From the NCBI RefSeq assembly GCF_030068545.1, contig NZ_JASJOR010000009.1, forward strand, positions 1-64,000: a stretch of DNA of 64,000 nucleotides, given 5' to 3'. The translations under genes and the position numbers were made by a program. Below are positions 25,023-33,894 of the stretch, one piece after another. The notes beneath the pieces were generated by a model, which saw only the letters and a program-made list of their open reading frames with translations, searched no databases and was not told the DNA's origin. Position 1 is the first letter of the stretch; each line of letters starts with the position of its first letter. Origin of the DNA: Xanthocytophaga flava. GTDB taxonomy: Bacteria; Bacteroidota; Bacteroidia; Cytophagales; 172606-1.

Positions 25023-25478
25023 CTAGCTTGCAAGCTGTACACTGACAGCACTAGGTCCTTTTTCCCGTTGTTCAATCAGAAAGGTTACACGATCATTCTC
25101 CTTGATAGGCTGACGGAGTTCTTTTACATGTACAAAAACACTTTGCTGACTGTCCGAATCTTTAATAAATCCATAGCCTTTAGCTTCATTAAAGAAGGTG
25201 ACCTTGCCTTTTCTCACATCCAATGTAGGATCAACAGGAGCCTGTCTGGCTACTCCAATCACAATCTCATCCTGCTTTATAGCTCTTTTTTGTTTGGGAT
25301 CTGGTGGGGTAGAAGTAATATTTCCATCTGCATCTACATAGGCAAACATCTCTTCAACACTTTTTCCTTTATCTGAGTGTGTCTTCCGTTCGGCTCTTTT
25401 TTCTGCTTTATCCTGTTTCTTTTTTTGTTTTTTTACTACGTTTTCTTTTTTATTATACGTTTCTCTGGATTTTGCCAT
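25023..25478 (-). CDS. cold-shock domain protein with basic N-terminus
   Basis: A 151-residue protein. The first half is lysine-rich and disordered (KKQKKKQDKAEKRAERK). The C-terminal part (about 85-149) is a cold-shock domain, with the RNP-1-like KGYGFIKD and RNP-2-like VFVHVKEL strands, and ends in GPSAVSVQL. It binds single-stranded RNA or DNA, probably as a chaperone. Such tailed CSD proteins are common in Bacteroidota. A second, minimal cold-shock gene is divergent at 25807. Confidence 0.9.
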   Translation of the reverse strand: MAKSRETYNKKENVVKKQKKKQDKAEKRAERKTHSDKGKSVEEMFAYVDADGNITSTPPDPKQKRAIKQDEIVIGVARQAPVDPTLDVRKGKVTFFNEAKGYGFIKDSDSQQSVFVHVKELRQPIKENDRVTFLIEQREKGPSAVSVQLAS

Positions 25479-25806
25479 AAGGGATTAATTTGCTTTTTTA
25501 AGGTGATATGAATATGGTAGGCTTTGATATGCCGGGTAGAAATCTAAAATTATTACCCGTAAAAAAATGCGTTGCTGTAATAATAACACTTTATTACTAT
25601 AATTAGTTTGATTATGTATCAATATATCCAATTATATAGACATATATTACACTTTTTTTTAGATAAATAGCTGTTTCGGGGATTTTCTTTTTTGTTGACG
25701 AACAGCGTTGTTCCAAGGGCTTATTTTTAAAATATATATTAAGGTAAGTTTTTTATTGTCAGTTAATTACCATATCTTTAAAGATGTCATTTTAAAAAAC
25801 TGTTTA
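25479..25806. other. divergent spacer / probable cold-shock mRNA leader
   Basis: A 328-base region between two divergent cold-shock genes. GAACAgcgTTGTTC (about 25699-25712) is a small hairpin, and the stretch near 25720-25800 is very A+T-rich. A long structured 5' leader is usual for cspA-type genes, but no defined thermosensor could be identified. Confidence 0.4.
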
Positions 25807-25998
25807 ATGCAACAAGGTACCGTAAAATTTTTTAATAATCTGAAAGGATTCGGATTCATTAAGTCCAACTCTTCTAATGAAGATATTTTTGTTCATGTTT
25901 CAGGCTTGATTGATGAGATCAAAGAGAACGATAAAGTTACCTTTGATGTAGAGAAAGGCAAGAAGGGTTTAAATGCCGTGAATGTTCAACTGGCTTAA
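25807..25998 (+). CDS. cold-shock protein, CspA family
   Basis: A 63-residue single cold-shock domain: QGTVKFFNNLKGFGFIKS and EDIFVHVSGL supply the two RNA-binding strands, ending in GLNAVNVQL. It is an RNA chaperone that melts secondary structure. The start at 25807 gives the standard CspA length; the frame extends upstream without any homology. The long leader and a strong 15-bp terminator suggest an independent, abundant transcript. Confidence 0.95.
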   Translation: MQQGTVKFFNNLKGFGFIKSNSSNEDIFVHVSGLIDEIKENDKVTFDVEKGKKGLNAVNVQLA

Positions 25999-26026
25999 TA
26001 TAACCTACTTTAGATTATATTATCTC

Positions 26027-26063
26027 AAACAAACAAACCCCTGGAGAAGGGGTTTGTTTGTTT
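26027..26063 (+). terminator. bidirectional terminator after the cold-shock gene
   Basis: AAACAAACAAACCCC (26027-26041) pairs perfectly with GGGGTTTGTTTGTTT (26049-26063). T-rich on the plus strand and A-rich before, so it could also terminate the convergent minus-strand XRE gene. Confidence 0.85.
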
Positions 26064-26092
26064 AGGGCTTATTCTTGTTGGAAATACTACTA

Positions 26093-26356
26093 CTAAATTT
26101 TTTCTATCAGAACATTACCTGTGCCTGTCAATAGCCAATTAATATTGACATCATATACTTGTTGGAATCTGTTAAGCAACTTCTCGCTAGGCCTGCGTAT
26201 ACCTCGTTCTAATATTGCGATATTGACCGGTTTACTGCCTAGTTTCTGTGCAAAGTCAGTCCGTGTCAAACCTGCAATTCGGGTACGCAGGTAATGGATA
26301 CGGCTTGCAATCGTATTGCTGGCGTTATCCATTGATGGGTTTTTTATAGATGTCAT
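26093..26356 (-). CDS. XRE-family helix-turn-helix regulator
   Basis: An 87-residue protein that is little more than a lambda-repressor-like HTH (about 15-75): IHYLRTRIAGLTRTDFAQKLGSKPVNIAILERGIRRPSEKLLNRFQ, then NINWLLTGTG, the usual HTH_3 tail. There is no effector domain. Its target is unknown; the nearest gene on the same strand is the N-acetyltransferase upstream at 26441-27202, but spacing does not prove an operon. Confidence 0.88.
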   Translation of the reverse strand: MTSIKNPSMDNASNTIASRIHYLRTRIAGLTRTDFAQKLGSKPVNIAILERGIRRPSEKLLNRFQQVYDVNINWLLTGTGNVLIEKI

Positions 26357-26440
26357 ATTACTTAAACGTTTGTACTGAGAAATTAGTATACATGCTACTC
26401 TATATCTGTAAATTGATAAGAGTAATATACCTGGTTTAAA

Positions 26441-27202
26441 TTACATAGACAGACCTAATTCAATGCCGAATTTTGTTCTTAAAAGCTTTTTTAAGTGGTT
26501 CTCATCTGTAATTATATCCTCAAATCGCCGACTGGTTGTTTTTTCGATGAGTTTATTATTGAATATGGTTACTCTACCTGTTTTTGTAGGCTTTGTGCAG
26601 ATTGTATTTTTGACGAAGTAAGACTCTGGGTTCGTCTGCTTGTATAGGCAAATTTCCTCAAATGCATCTGGGGTGACATGTATCAGATTAAAAATATACT
26701 TCTTTTGAAATTTAATCCCATTTGGTGACATGGAAAGTAGAAAGTTTTCATCATTGTATTTTTCTATCTTAAAGAAGTTTCTACCGTCACTTTGAACACC
26801 TGCTCTTATCTCGAGTGGACGAATGAACAAATCACCGTATCCTACATCTGCAAGGTACTCTTTGTCTGTTTTTACATGTACCAGCATATGGTCAAACTCA
26901 GGGCCGGGATTGCCTGCATCGTCAAAAATGCGGGAAGAAATGAGTTTGCTTGAAAATCCTATCTTATTGAGAAGCCAGTTGAAAATAAGGTTAAGCTCAT
27001 AACAAAAGCCACCCCGCATTTGGGTAACTATCTTTTCATATCCCTTTTCCAGTTGTAAGCTAAAAAGCTGGTTATAACGAACGTCTAAGTTTTCAAAGGG
27101 CACCTGATAGATATGTTGTTCGTGAATAGCTATCAGAGTTTGGGTATCAGGTACAATAGGGCCTGAAAAAAGGATTCGTTGTAAATAGCTGGTAATATCC
27201 AT
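26441..27202 (-). CDS. arylamine N-acetyltransferase
   Basis: A 253-residue NAT-family enzyme that transfers acetyl from acetyl-CoA to arylamines and hydrazines. The Cys-His-Asp triad is C67 (RGGFCYEL), H105 (EFDHMLV) and D119 (ADVGYG). The spacing resembles C69, H107, D122 of characterised NATs. PFENLD (35-40) is another signature. Cytoplasmic; single gene. Residues are intact, so activity is expected. Confidence 0.92.
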   Translation of the reverse strand: MDITSYLQRILFSGPIVPDTQTLIAIHEQHIYQVPFENLDVRYNQLFSLQLEKGYEKIVTQMRGGFCYELNLIFNWLLNKIGFSSKLISSRIFDDAGNPGPEFDHMLVHVKTDKEYLADVGYGDLFIRPLEIRAGVQSDGRNFFKIEKYNDENFLLSMSPNGIKFQKKYIFNLIHVTPDAFEEICLYKQTNPESYFVKNTICTKPTKTGRVTIFNNKLIEKTTSRRFEDIITDENHLKKLLRTKFGIELGLSM

Positions 27203-27344
27203 AACGCTTGGTTGCCAGGAAGATAGGAGTATGATATCTATGACAAATAGTAAAAAATGTTATGCCAAAACCGGATGGCTTTTTACAAAAATGATTATTT
27301 ATTGTCCTACTTGTCAAGAAATTATGTATGAAAGGAAACTGGTT

Positions 27345-27800
27345 TTATTCCTTTGTGTCATATTCAGGCACAGAATGTTTCGTGGCATATAGTGTAGCAA
27401 TGATAAGAGAAGTGACAGTACCTGTCAGAACATATATGAGACTGTTACCCGCTCCTTTGTAATAATACAGAAAGTCAGCGCCCTCACGGATATACATGCC
27501 CGATTCCAGATAACCTCCTACCAGTATAAAAAAATGAAGGCATAGTAGTGTGTAGATACTATAAAAAGCTTTGTCGGAGTGCGTAAATTGAAGATCGTTT
27601 TTCAGGTGTGACAGAACAGGTAAGACAATATATACCAGACTATAACTCATGACTGCTAGTAAAAGTCCAAACATAGTAAAGTCAAAAAGGCTATAAGGAG
27701 ATGAAGTGGCAATGAGAGGGTATTCATACGCCAGGCATAGTAATCCTGTTGAAATGCTGATAATCAAAAAAGAAAGGCCAAATAATTTAAAACTTGTCAT
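27345..27800 (-). CDS. hypothetical four-helix membrane protein
   Basis: A 151-residue protein with four predicted transmembrane segments (about 5-25, 42-65, 82-100, 118-138) and short loops. No family is recognised. The final residues are charged (KHSVPEYDTKE). It is divergent from the AraC gene at 27957. Confidence 0.65.
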   Translation of the reverse strand: MTSFKLFGLSFLIISISTGLLCLAYEYPLIATSSPYSLFDFTMFGLLLAVMSYSLVYIVLPVLSHLKNDLQFTHSDKAFYSIYTLLCLHFFILVGGYLESGMYIREGADFLYYYKGAGNSLIYVLTGTVTSLIIATLYATKHSVPEYDTKE

Positions 27801-27956
27801 AAGGGCAAGATGAAAAATAATGAAAAGGTTTTATCTTCAAGATAAATATCTGGTTAAAAGTATTGAAAGAAACAAGAAATCACAATGAGATTGAAGTTCC
27901 TGCGTAAACTTTTATACCAACACAGCTTTGCCTCATATAAACTGTACCACTATAGA

Positions 27957-28733
27957 ATGAATTTTCAGACCATAGTTCCTGATAAATCGATTGCTCTTTT
28001 TGTAAAAACTATCTGGGTATTTGAAAATATAGATTCTGGTATCAAAACCAATCTGCCTTTCTTTGCCGATGGCTATCCCGGATTACTATTTCAGCAAACA
28101 TCCCATGGTCTGATCGTGAATCCTCATAAAAAGCAGATGCCAGTTTTGTTTTTGTATGGACAAACACTTCATCCTATTGAGATGGAAATAGATGGAACCT
28201 ATCAACTGATTATCTACCAATTGTATCCTTTTGTCTTAAAGAGTTTTTTCGGAGTTACTCCTAAGTCTATTAATGATACTTGTTACGACCTGGCGCAACT
28301 TCCAGAATTTGATAGTCTCACTTTTACCAAACAGTTGCTGGCCTGTTCAGAGCTTTCGCAGAGAATAGAAGCATTAACCTCTTTCCTATATCAGATGTTT
28401 CAACTCAAAAAACAAAGTCTTGATTTGACAATCAAACAAGTAATTGAGAAGATTATCCTTACCAAAGGACAGGAGCCGATTCGAGCTATTGCAGAAGAAG
28501 TAGAACTTAACCCACGTACTCTTGAACGAAGATTTGCCAGCGAAACAGGATTATTACCCAAACAGTTTGCTCAGATTATTCAGTTTCAGTTATCACTGGA
28601 ACAACTCACAGTAAAAGACTACAATAAGCTTACGGATGTTGTATACGAAAACGGTTTTGCTGATCAGTCACATTTTATCCGTGTTTTCAAAGCCTATACT
28701 GGAAAAACACCTAAAGTTTTTTCAAAAAAATAA
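27957..28733 (+). CDS. AraC-family regulator with DUF6597-like N-terminus
   Basis: A 258-residue regulator. The N-terminus (IVPDKSIALFVKTIWVFEN, DGYPGLLFQ, FFGVTPKSIND) matches the DUF6597-type sensing domain common in Bacteroidota AraC proteins. The C-terminal HTH pair is IRAIAEEVELNPRTLERRFASETGL and LTDVVYENGFADQSHFIRVFKAYTGKTPKVF. It immediately precedes an NAD(P)-binding oxidoreductase gene (87 bases), a likely target. The upstream in-frame ATG at 27885 adds unrelated residues. Confidence 0.9.
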   Translation: MNFQTIVPDKSIALFVKTIWVFENIDSGIKTNLPFFADGYPGLLFQQTSHGLIVNPHKKQMPVLFLYGQTLHPIEMEIDGTYQLIIYQLYPFVLKSFFGVTPKSINDTCYDLAQLPEFDSLTFTKQLLACSELSQRIEALTSFLYQMFQLKKQSLDLTIKQVIEKIILTKGQEPIRAIAEEVELNPRTLERRFASETGLLPKQFAQIIQFQLSLEQLTVKDYNKLTDVVYENGFADQSHFIRVFKAYTGKTPKVFSKK

Positions 28734-28820
28734 GCACAAAATCACCAGCTGTCGTTTTTATTCTATTTTCCGCGTTTCCCATGCACCAACTTTGTGGTAT
28801 AACTTAAATTTCTTACCACT

Positions 28821-29447
28821 ATGAAACTCATTATTTTTGGTGCTACCGGGAGTGTAGGCTCTCAACTTGTAAAACAAGCATTGGATCAGGGATATGCTGT
28901 AACAGCCTTTACTCGTTCTCCTGAAAAGCTGGCTGCTCTTGCTCATGATAATCTGCAAATCATCAAAGGTGATCTCCAGCATGCCACCGATGTAGAAAAT
29001 GCCATCCGAAATAAGGACGCGGTATTATGCGCCATTGGAGATGGTGCCAATGGAAAAGTACGGGCAACAGGTACTCGACACATTCTGGATGCCATGCAAA
29101 AAACGGGTAGTAAACGTTTTATCTGCCAGACTACACTGGGGTTGGGGAACAGTGCAGGTAATCTGAATTTCTTCTGGAAATACATCATGTTTGGTTGGTT
29201 GCTCAAAAAGGCTTTTCAGGATCATCAGATACAGGAACGTTATATTTTTGACAGCTCACTGGATTATACTGTTGTACGTCCCAGTGCTTTTACCAATGGT
29301 TCGGTGACCAATACCTACAAAGTGGATTTTGATGGGAACTATAAAAAGCTAAGCCTCAAAATTTCCAGAGCGGATGTGGCTAATTTCATGTTGCAGCAAT
29401 TGCAGAACAGACTTTATTCCCGAAAGGCTGTTAGTATCTCCAACTAA
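28821..29447 (+). CDS. NAD(P)-binding atypical SDR oxidoreductase
   Basis: A 208-residue cytoplasmic protein with a Rossmann fold. The dinucleotide motif is FGATGSVGSQL at residues 5-15, followed by VTAFTRSPEKL and GDLQ...VLCAIGDG. The rest resembles NmrA/YwnB-like atypical short-chain dehydrogenases used in quinone reduction or redox sensing; the active Tyr-Lys pair is not clear. It is next to an AraC regulator and to a DUF1772 gene, and the three may form a small detoxification cluster. Confidence 0.85.
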   Translation: MKLIIFGATGSVGSQLVKQALDQGYAVTAFTRSPEKLAALAHDNLQIIKGDLQHATDVENAIRNKDAVLCAIGDGANGKVRATGTRHILDAMQKTGSKRFICQTTLGLGNSAGNLNFFWKYIMFGWLLKKAFQDHQIQERYIFDSSLDYTVVRPSAFTNGSVTNTYKVDFDGNYKKLSLKISRADVANFMLQQLQNRLYSRKAVSISN

Positions 29448-29481
29448 TACATGGTAAAAAATAACTTAGACTTTCTCTCCA

Positions 29482-29985
29482 ATGCATCCTATGAAGTTCC
29501 CCGATGTGATCGTACTGGTAGCAACAACCCTGACTGCATTGATGGCAGGGTTGTTTTTTGCCTACTCTGTTTCTGTGAGTCCTGGGTTGCAGAAATTGTC
29601 TGATATAGAATATATCAAAGCTATGCAGTCTATTAACCGTGAAATTCAAAATCCATTGTTCTTTAGCTGCTTCTTTGGAGCGCTACTATTACTTCCCTGG
29701 GCTTGTATTCAGCAGTATTCTTTGAATAAGTCCACATTTCTGTTTTTGTTAGCAGCTTCTGTAGTGTATGGCATTGGTGTGTTTGGGGTAACAATAGTGG
29801 CTAATGTTCCATTGAATAACCAGTTGGATGCTTTCTCACTTTCAACTGCTAGTTCGGAACAGATACAAAAACAACGATCTTTATTTGAAGGCCGATGGAA
29901 TATTTGGAATCATGTGCGTACAATTGCATCTCTGGTAGCTGTAATGGCAGCTATTGGAGTTTGTCTGGTTCGTAAAGGGAATTAG
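29482..29985 (+). CDS. DUF1772 (anthrone-oxygenase-like) membrane protein
   Basis: A 167-residue integral membrane protein with four segments and the DUF1772 pattern LTALMAGLFFAYSVSVSPGL, NPLFFSCFFGALLLLPWA, VTIVANVPLNNQLDAF, and RWNIWNHVRTIASL. The family includes anthrone-oxygenase relatives and many uncharacterised small proteins. It lies 34 bases after the SDR gene on the same strand, suggesting an operon. The next gene, an AraC regulator, begins 16 bases downstream. Confidence 0.88.
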   Translation: MHPMKFPDVIVLVATTLTALMAGLFFAYSVSVSPGLQKLSDIEYIKAMQSINREIQNPLFFSCFFGALLLLPWACIQQYSLNKSTFLFLLAASVVYGIGVFGVTIVANVPLNNQLDAFSLSTASSEQIQKQRSLFEGRWNIWNHVRTIASLVAVMAAIGVCLVRKGN

Positions 29986-29988
29986 TTT

Positions 29989-29996
29989 TACATTTG
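29989..29996 (+). promoter_or_regulatory. -7 element abutting the AraC start codon
   Basis: TACATTTG ends five bases before the ATG at 30001. A promoter here would give a nearly leaderless transcript, or the AraC start may lie further in. No convincing TTG at the matching -33 distance. Confidence 0.35.
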
Positions 29997-30000
29997 CCGT

Positions 30001-30858
30001 ATGGAAAATATTCCCATACGAAATATTACCACTGTTCCTCAGGAGTCAATTCTGTCAGATAGTTTCAGTATACGGGATGTACAGGAAGTGTTTGGTGGCA
30101 AAGACAGTATACAGGACACACACAGACATACATTCTTTTACATGCTGGCTTTACAGAAAGGAGCAGGATCTCATGAAATAGACTTTATTCCGTATGAAGT
30201 CTCTGACAATACTATTTTCTTTATGCGCCCTGGCCAGGTGCATAAACTTACACTAAAAGCTGGTAGTACAGGATATCTGATGCAATTCACAATAGCTTTC
30301 TATTCGCCTCAGGATCATAAAGCCAGTCATGTATTACGTAGGGTAGGATCGATTAATTCTTATCAGTTTAATGACCAGAATTTTGAGAAACTGTTTTCTG
30401 TATTGAGGTATATATTTCAGGAATATACTGACCAACAAGAAGGATTTCAGGAAGTGATTAAGGCAAATCTGGGCATTTGTTTTATTAAACTTCTTCGACA
30501 GAATAATCAAAAGAGTTCGGCGAGTACAAACCTGTATGGACAAGAACGCTTGGAGGAATTACTTGAATTGTTAGAAACCCATGCTACCACTCATAAGCAG
30601 GTATCTGACTACGCAGATATGTTGAATTTGTCTGTCTACCAGTTAAATGCTATTACCAAATCCATGTTGGGCAAAACTTGTTCCGAACTCATTACAGACT
30701 ACTGTATTCTGGAAGCTAAACGCTATCTGCTGGCTACTTCCAATCAGGTCAATCAGATAGCGTATTATCTGGGATATGAAGATACTTCCTACTTTATCCG
30801 GTTCTTTAAAAAACACACAGGCTATTCACCAGAAGCCTTTCGGCATAATTTCAGATAA
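30001..30858 (+). CDS. AraC-family regulator with cupin N-terminus
   Basis: A 285-residue regulator. A cupin sensing domain (about 25-150) contains HRHTFFYMLALQKGAGSHEIDF and FFMRPGQVHKL. The C-terminal double HTH has VSDYADMLNLSVYQLNAITKSMLGKT and VNQIAYYLGYEDTSYFIRFFKKHTGYSPEAFR. Likely to control the adjacent DUF1772/SDR genes or the small membrane gene downstream. Ligand unknown. Confidence 0.9.
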   Translation: MENIPIRNITTVPQESILSDSFSIRDVQEVFGGKDSIQDTHRHTFFYMLALQKGAGSHEIDFIPYEVSDNTIFFMRPGQVHKLTLKAGSTGYLMQFTIAFYSPQDHKASHVLRRVGSINSYQFNDQNFEKLFSVLRYIFQEYTDQQEGFQEVIKANLGICFIKLLRQNNQKSSASTNLYGQERLEELLELLETHATTHKQVSDYADMLNLSVYQLNAITKSMLGKTCSELITDYCILEAKRYLLATSNQVNQIAYYLGYEDTSYFIRFFKKHTGYSPEAFRHNFR

Positions 30859-30953
30859 GTGCTGTTGAACTGCATTTTTGTCCTATCATACACTTACTCA
30901 ATGATATTACTTTTGAGACAGATAAAATGATTCTCAAAAGCAATTTTCTGTGT

Positions 30954-31178
30954 ATGAAAACAAAGTTAAAATTAATTGCATCTTTCAAGATCTGGATTGT
31001 TATCTATCCTTCCATTACCCTATTTCTTTATTTCTTCGGTGAAGCATTGGCTGCATTGCCTTTGTATCAGCGGACGTTTTTACTAACCATCTCATTAGTC
31101 CCCTGGATGGTGTTTGTAGGTGTACCTTTTGTGGAGTCTGTCCTTCGACTGATTCCAACACGAGATGATAAAAGCTAA
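30954..31178 (+). CDS. small hypothetical membrane protein
   Basis: A 74-residue protein with two predicted transmembrane helices (IWIVIYPSITLFLYFFGEALAAL and FLLTISLVPWMVFVGVPFV) and a charged end. No family recognised, but such two-helix proteins frequently sit beside AraC regulators in this phylum. The ATG at 30954 is preferred over one at 30927. Confidence 0.7.
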   Translation: MKTKLKLIASFKIWIVIYPSITLFLYFFGEALAALPLYQRTFLLTISLVPWMVFVGVPFVESVLRLIPTRDDKS

Positions 31179-31258
31179 ATCACAAAGAGACTACATGAAT
31201 AGTTTGTGTGTGTCAATTCTTTATTCACCTGAAAACTTAACCATTAGTATAAAATACC

Positions 31259-31879
31259 ATGAATATAAATCCGAATTGGGACGAACGATATAAAGAGCAA
31301 GAGTTTGCTTATGGCAAAACTCCTAACCTTTTTTTTAAAGAATGGCTTTTGAAGTTTACATCTGGCACTATCCTGATGCCCGCAGATGGAGAAGGTCGCA
31401 ATGGGGTATTTGCAGCACAGCAAGGATGGAAAGTTACTTCCTTTGATCAAAGTAGAGAAGGACAAGCTAAAGCCCTGCAACTGGCAAAGGAAAATAGCGT
31501 GAGTCTGGAGTATATTGTAGGGGATTTGGAACTACTTGCGTTTGAACGTGAGTCATTTGATGCTATTGGCCTTATCTATGCCCATTTCTCCGCTGAAAAG
31601 AAGTCCCGGTTTCACAAAAAGCTGGACACATTTCTGAAACCGGGTGGAATCATAATTCTGGAAGCGTTTAGCAAAAATCATATACATCTTGTAAAAGAGA
31701 ACCCAAAAGTGGGAGGGCCAAAAGATGTAGCTATGCTGTATTCCCAAGAAGAGATACTGGCTGATTTTCAAAACTATGAATTGCTATTACTAGAAGAAGA
31801 AGAGGTCATATTAGAAGAGGGGAAATATCATAACGGTAAAGGATCTGTGATTAGATTTGTTGGGAGAAAGATGGTTTAG
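31259..31879 (+). CDS. class I SAM-dependent methyltransferase
   Basis: A 206-residue cytoplasmic methyltransferase resembling TehB/thiopurine-type enzymes: WDERYKEQEFAYGKTPNLFF at the start, motif I as MPADGEGRNGVFAAQQGW, SFDQS as the acidic loop, then FDAIGLIYAHF and LKPGGIIILEAF. These act on small molecules or metalloids. The GEGRNG motif-I variant is characteristic of that subgroup. Substrate unknown. Confidence 0.88.
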   Translation: MNINPNWDERYKEQEFAYGKTPNLFFKEWLLKFTSGTILMPADGEGRNGVFAAQQGWKVTSFDQSREGQAKALQLAKENSVSLEYIVGDLELLAFERESFDAIGLIYAHFSAEKKSRFHKKLDTFLKPGGIIILEAFSKNHIHLVKENPKVGGPKDVAMLYSQEEILADFQNYELLLLEEEEVILEEGKYHNGKGSVIRFVGRKMV

Positions 31880-31988
31880 AGTATAGATAAAAAGAATGTG
31901 AGTTACTTTTACAAACCAGTAGTATACATTTGTGTAGTACTGGTTTGTATTGGTAGTGGTATATAACTTTTGTAGTTCTTTAATAGAA

Positions 31989-32507
31989 ATGAACCTTCTG
32001 ATTCTTTTACACTGTCTGTTGACTGTTAATTTTATTACTAATCCTGTTGATACCACTACGAGCTACTTTACACAGAAAAAGTGTTTCTTCTCGGATCAGA
32101 GTCATGCAGATACTTTCTGTCTTCAGATGATTGTCAATTCAACAGATTATGAAAATGCAAAGGTTTATTTTTATATCAAAGATTATAAAGGAAAACGCAT
32201 TTTCGCTGACACATTAAAAGGATTGTCTTTGTATACTTACTCTGCACAAACTAATGAAGAGAATCCTGGTTTAACCAAAGAAAAACTGCTAAATGGATTC
32301 TATGACTTTTTTAATAAAGAACAGTTTAGTAAGCCACCCATAGAGAAAGATGTAGAATATGCAGAAGATGACGAACTGGTAGATCGTCAGACATGGGAAA
32401 CTATACAAAATAATCCTAATCAGGTTGCCTTTACGTACACTATTTTAGAGGAATCTATTGTAAGTATAGTTTATATAAAAGCTGCCAGAAAAGTAGTTAA
32501 ATTTTAA
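31989..32507 (+). CDS. hypothetical exported protein
   Basis: A 172-residue protein beginning with a short hydrophobic signal-like segment (MNLLILLHCLLTVNFITNPV), followed by an acidic soluble domain with no recognised family. YEDDELVDRQTWETIQ-type content is not a known motif. A GTG at 31950 would extend it upstream. Next to degenerate minus-strand genes. Confidence 0.6.
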   Translation: MNLLILLHCLLTVNFITNPVDTTTSYFTQKKCFFSDQSHADTFCLQMIVNSTDYENAKVYFYIKDYKGKRIFADTLKGLSLYTYSAQTNEENPGLTKEKLLNGFYDFFNKEQFSKPPIEKDVEYAEDDELVDRQTWETIQNNPNQVAFTYTILEESIVSIVYIKAARKVVKF

Positions 32508-32556
32508 GTGTTCCCAGCAGTAGCATTTGATCAAAGCGGGGAGTAACGCGATCATC

Positions 32557-32673
32557 TTATGCAGGAATTTGTTTTATAACATCAGGTTCAACAATTACAT
32601 GGTTTTTGCTAACAGCAATTCCTTGCGGATTATTAGTTATAGTGTTTTCATCTTCTTGAAAAGTTAAAAAGAG
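32557..32673 (-). pseudogene. short C-terminal gene remnant
   Basis: A 38-codon frame without a start codon reads protein-like sequence ending in NNPQGIAVSKNHVIVEPDVIKQIPA and a stop. It is bounded upstream by TGA. It may be the end of a lost gene downstream of the M23-like pseudogene. Confidence 0.3.
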
Positions 32674-32693
32674 TCAGTCTGATAACTGTAATT

Positions 32694-33160
32694 TTACTTA
32701 ACTACTCGTTTATGGCAATTGATAAATAATTCGGGCTCAAGCTTGTCTATTTCTTTCCAAACACTAAGCGCAATAATGTACCTTTGAGTACTCTCGTCTT
32801 TCTTCGCAATACCTAATACTGCCCCTTTTTTGATGAACTCTCCTTTCTGAAAAAAACTTTTTTTAGTTTAGAATACACAAAAAGTTGTTCTTTTTTCTTT
32901 ATACCTACTAGTAATAACCCTGTAATTTCGGCTATTACTAGTAAATGTCCTTCATGTGTATTTATAACCAGAGAATCCTTATCAGATTTAATCATAGCAT
33001 TTCTGGATGGTTGTCCCATATAAAATAAAGGCTCTTTTCTAATTTCTATATATCCATTTGAAATTGGACAACCACATTTGGAAGAAGTTTGACCTGCCAC
33101 AGGAGGAAAGGTTATCAAAGAGGTTATAAGAGAAAGAATTAAATAGTGTATGTATATCAT
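32694..33160 (-). pseudogene. M23/LytM-like exported protein, frameshifted
   Basis: The start gives a signal peptide (MIYIHYLILSLITSLITFPPVAGQ) and then KEPLFYMGQPSRNAM, EGHLLVIAEITG and FVYSKLKKVFF. A one-base deletion in an A7 or T7 run (plus 32850-32856 or 32858-32864) then breaks the frame. Restoring one base continues as QKGEFIKKGAVLGIAKK and on to a stop at 32694, giving 155 residues. The pattern of beta strands and KKG resembles the M23 (LytM) fold, but HxxxD and HxH zinc ligands are not visible. Could be a real pseudogene, a phase-variable tract or an assembly error. Confidence 0.65.
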
Positions 33161-33264
33161 TTTCTGATAGGTCTTTGAATATCTGTATTTTAAGTGTACT
33201 ATTTTTGGAAATACTTGCAACCTTTTTTGTTTTACGTGGGTCATGATAAAAAAACGACAAAAAC

Positions 33265-33687
33265 ATGAAACACCTGTTATTCGTGGCTATACTTCTAGCC
33301 TTTACCCAATGTAATACGAATTCTGTTTCACCAACAGAAAAATATTCCAGTACAGACCTGGTTGGACGCTGGGTATGGGTACAATCATCAGGAGGTATTG
33401 CAGGTACTACTAATACTCCTGCATCTACCAACGAAACGATTGAGGTGGAATTTACAACGGATGCACATCAGCGTATCTATAAAAATGGTCAGTTAATTTC
33501 AGATCTTACTTACCAGATCATACAAGATACCAGTATGTATACAGGCAAAATAGCCTCTCAGATCGACTATGGTCACGGAAGCTTTAGAACAAGTTATGAT
33601 TTTGACAAAGGTGACTTAATTCTTGCACAAGAGTGCTTTGATTGTTTTGTGAGCAGATATACTCGTAAAGCATCTGGTAATGATTAA
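33265..33687 (+). CDS. small lipoprotein, lipocalin-like
   Basis: A 140-residue lipoprotein with lipobox TQC at about residues 14-16. The mature part (TDLVGRWVWVQSSGGIAGTT and a run of beta strands ending GDLILAQECFDCFVSRYTR) resembles lipocalin-like lipoproteins of Bacteroidota. No enzyme motif. Divergent from the frameshifted M23-like gene; followed by a good terminator. Confidence 0.7.
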   Translation: MKHLLFVAILLAFTQCNTNSVSPTEKYSSTDLVGRWVWVQSSGGIAGTTNTPASTNETIEVEFTTDAHQRIYKNGQLISDLTYQIIQDTSMYTGKIASQIDYGHGSFRTSYDFDKGDLILAQECFDCFVSRYTRKASGND

Positions 33688-33727
33688 ACAATAGAAGATT
33701 CTTTCAAACAGCTATACATTTTTATTT

Positions 33728-33767
33728 ACCCACTAAATAAATATACTTTATTTAGTGGGTATTTTTG
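33728..33767 (+). terminator. terminator of the lipocalin-like gene
   Basis: ACCCACTAAATAAA (33728-33741) pairs with TTTATTTAGTGGGT (33747-33760), followed by ATTTTTG. Confidence 0.8.
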
Positions 33768-33894
33768 TTGTCTTATATATAACAAATACTATAAAGTCCT
33801 CATTTTTTGGTTGAACTGTAGGTGTTAACTTTTTTCAGTTATGTATTTAGAGATTACTTATAAAAAGAACCCTAAATACATAAGACAATATTTA

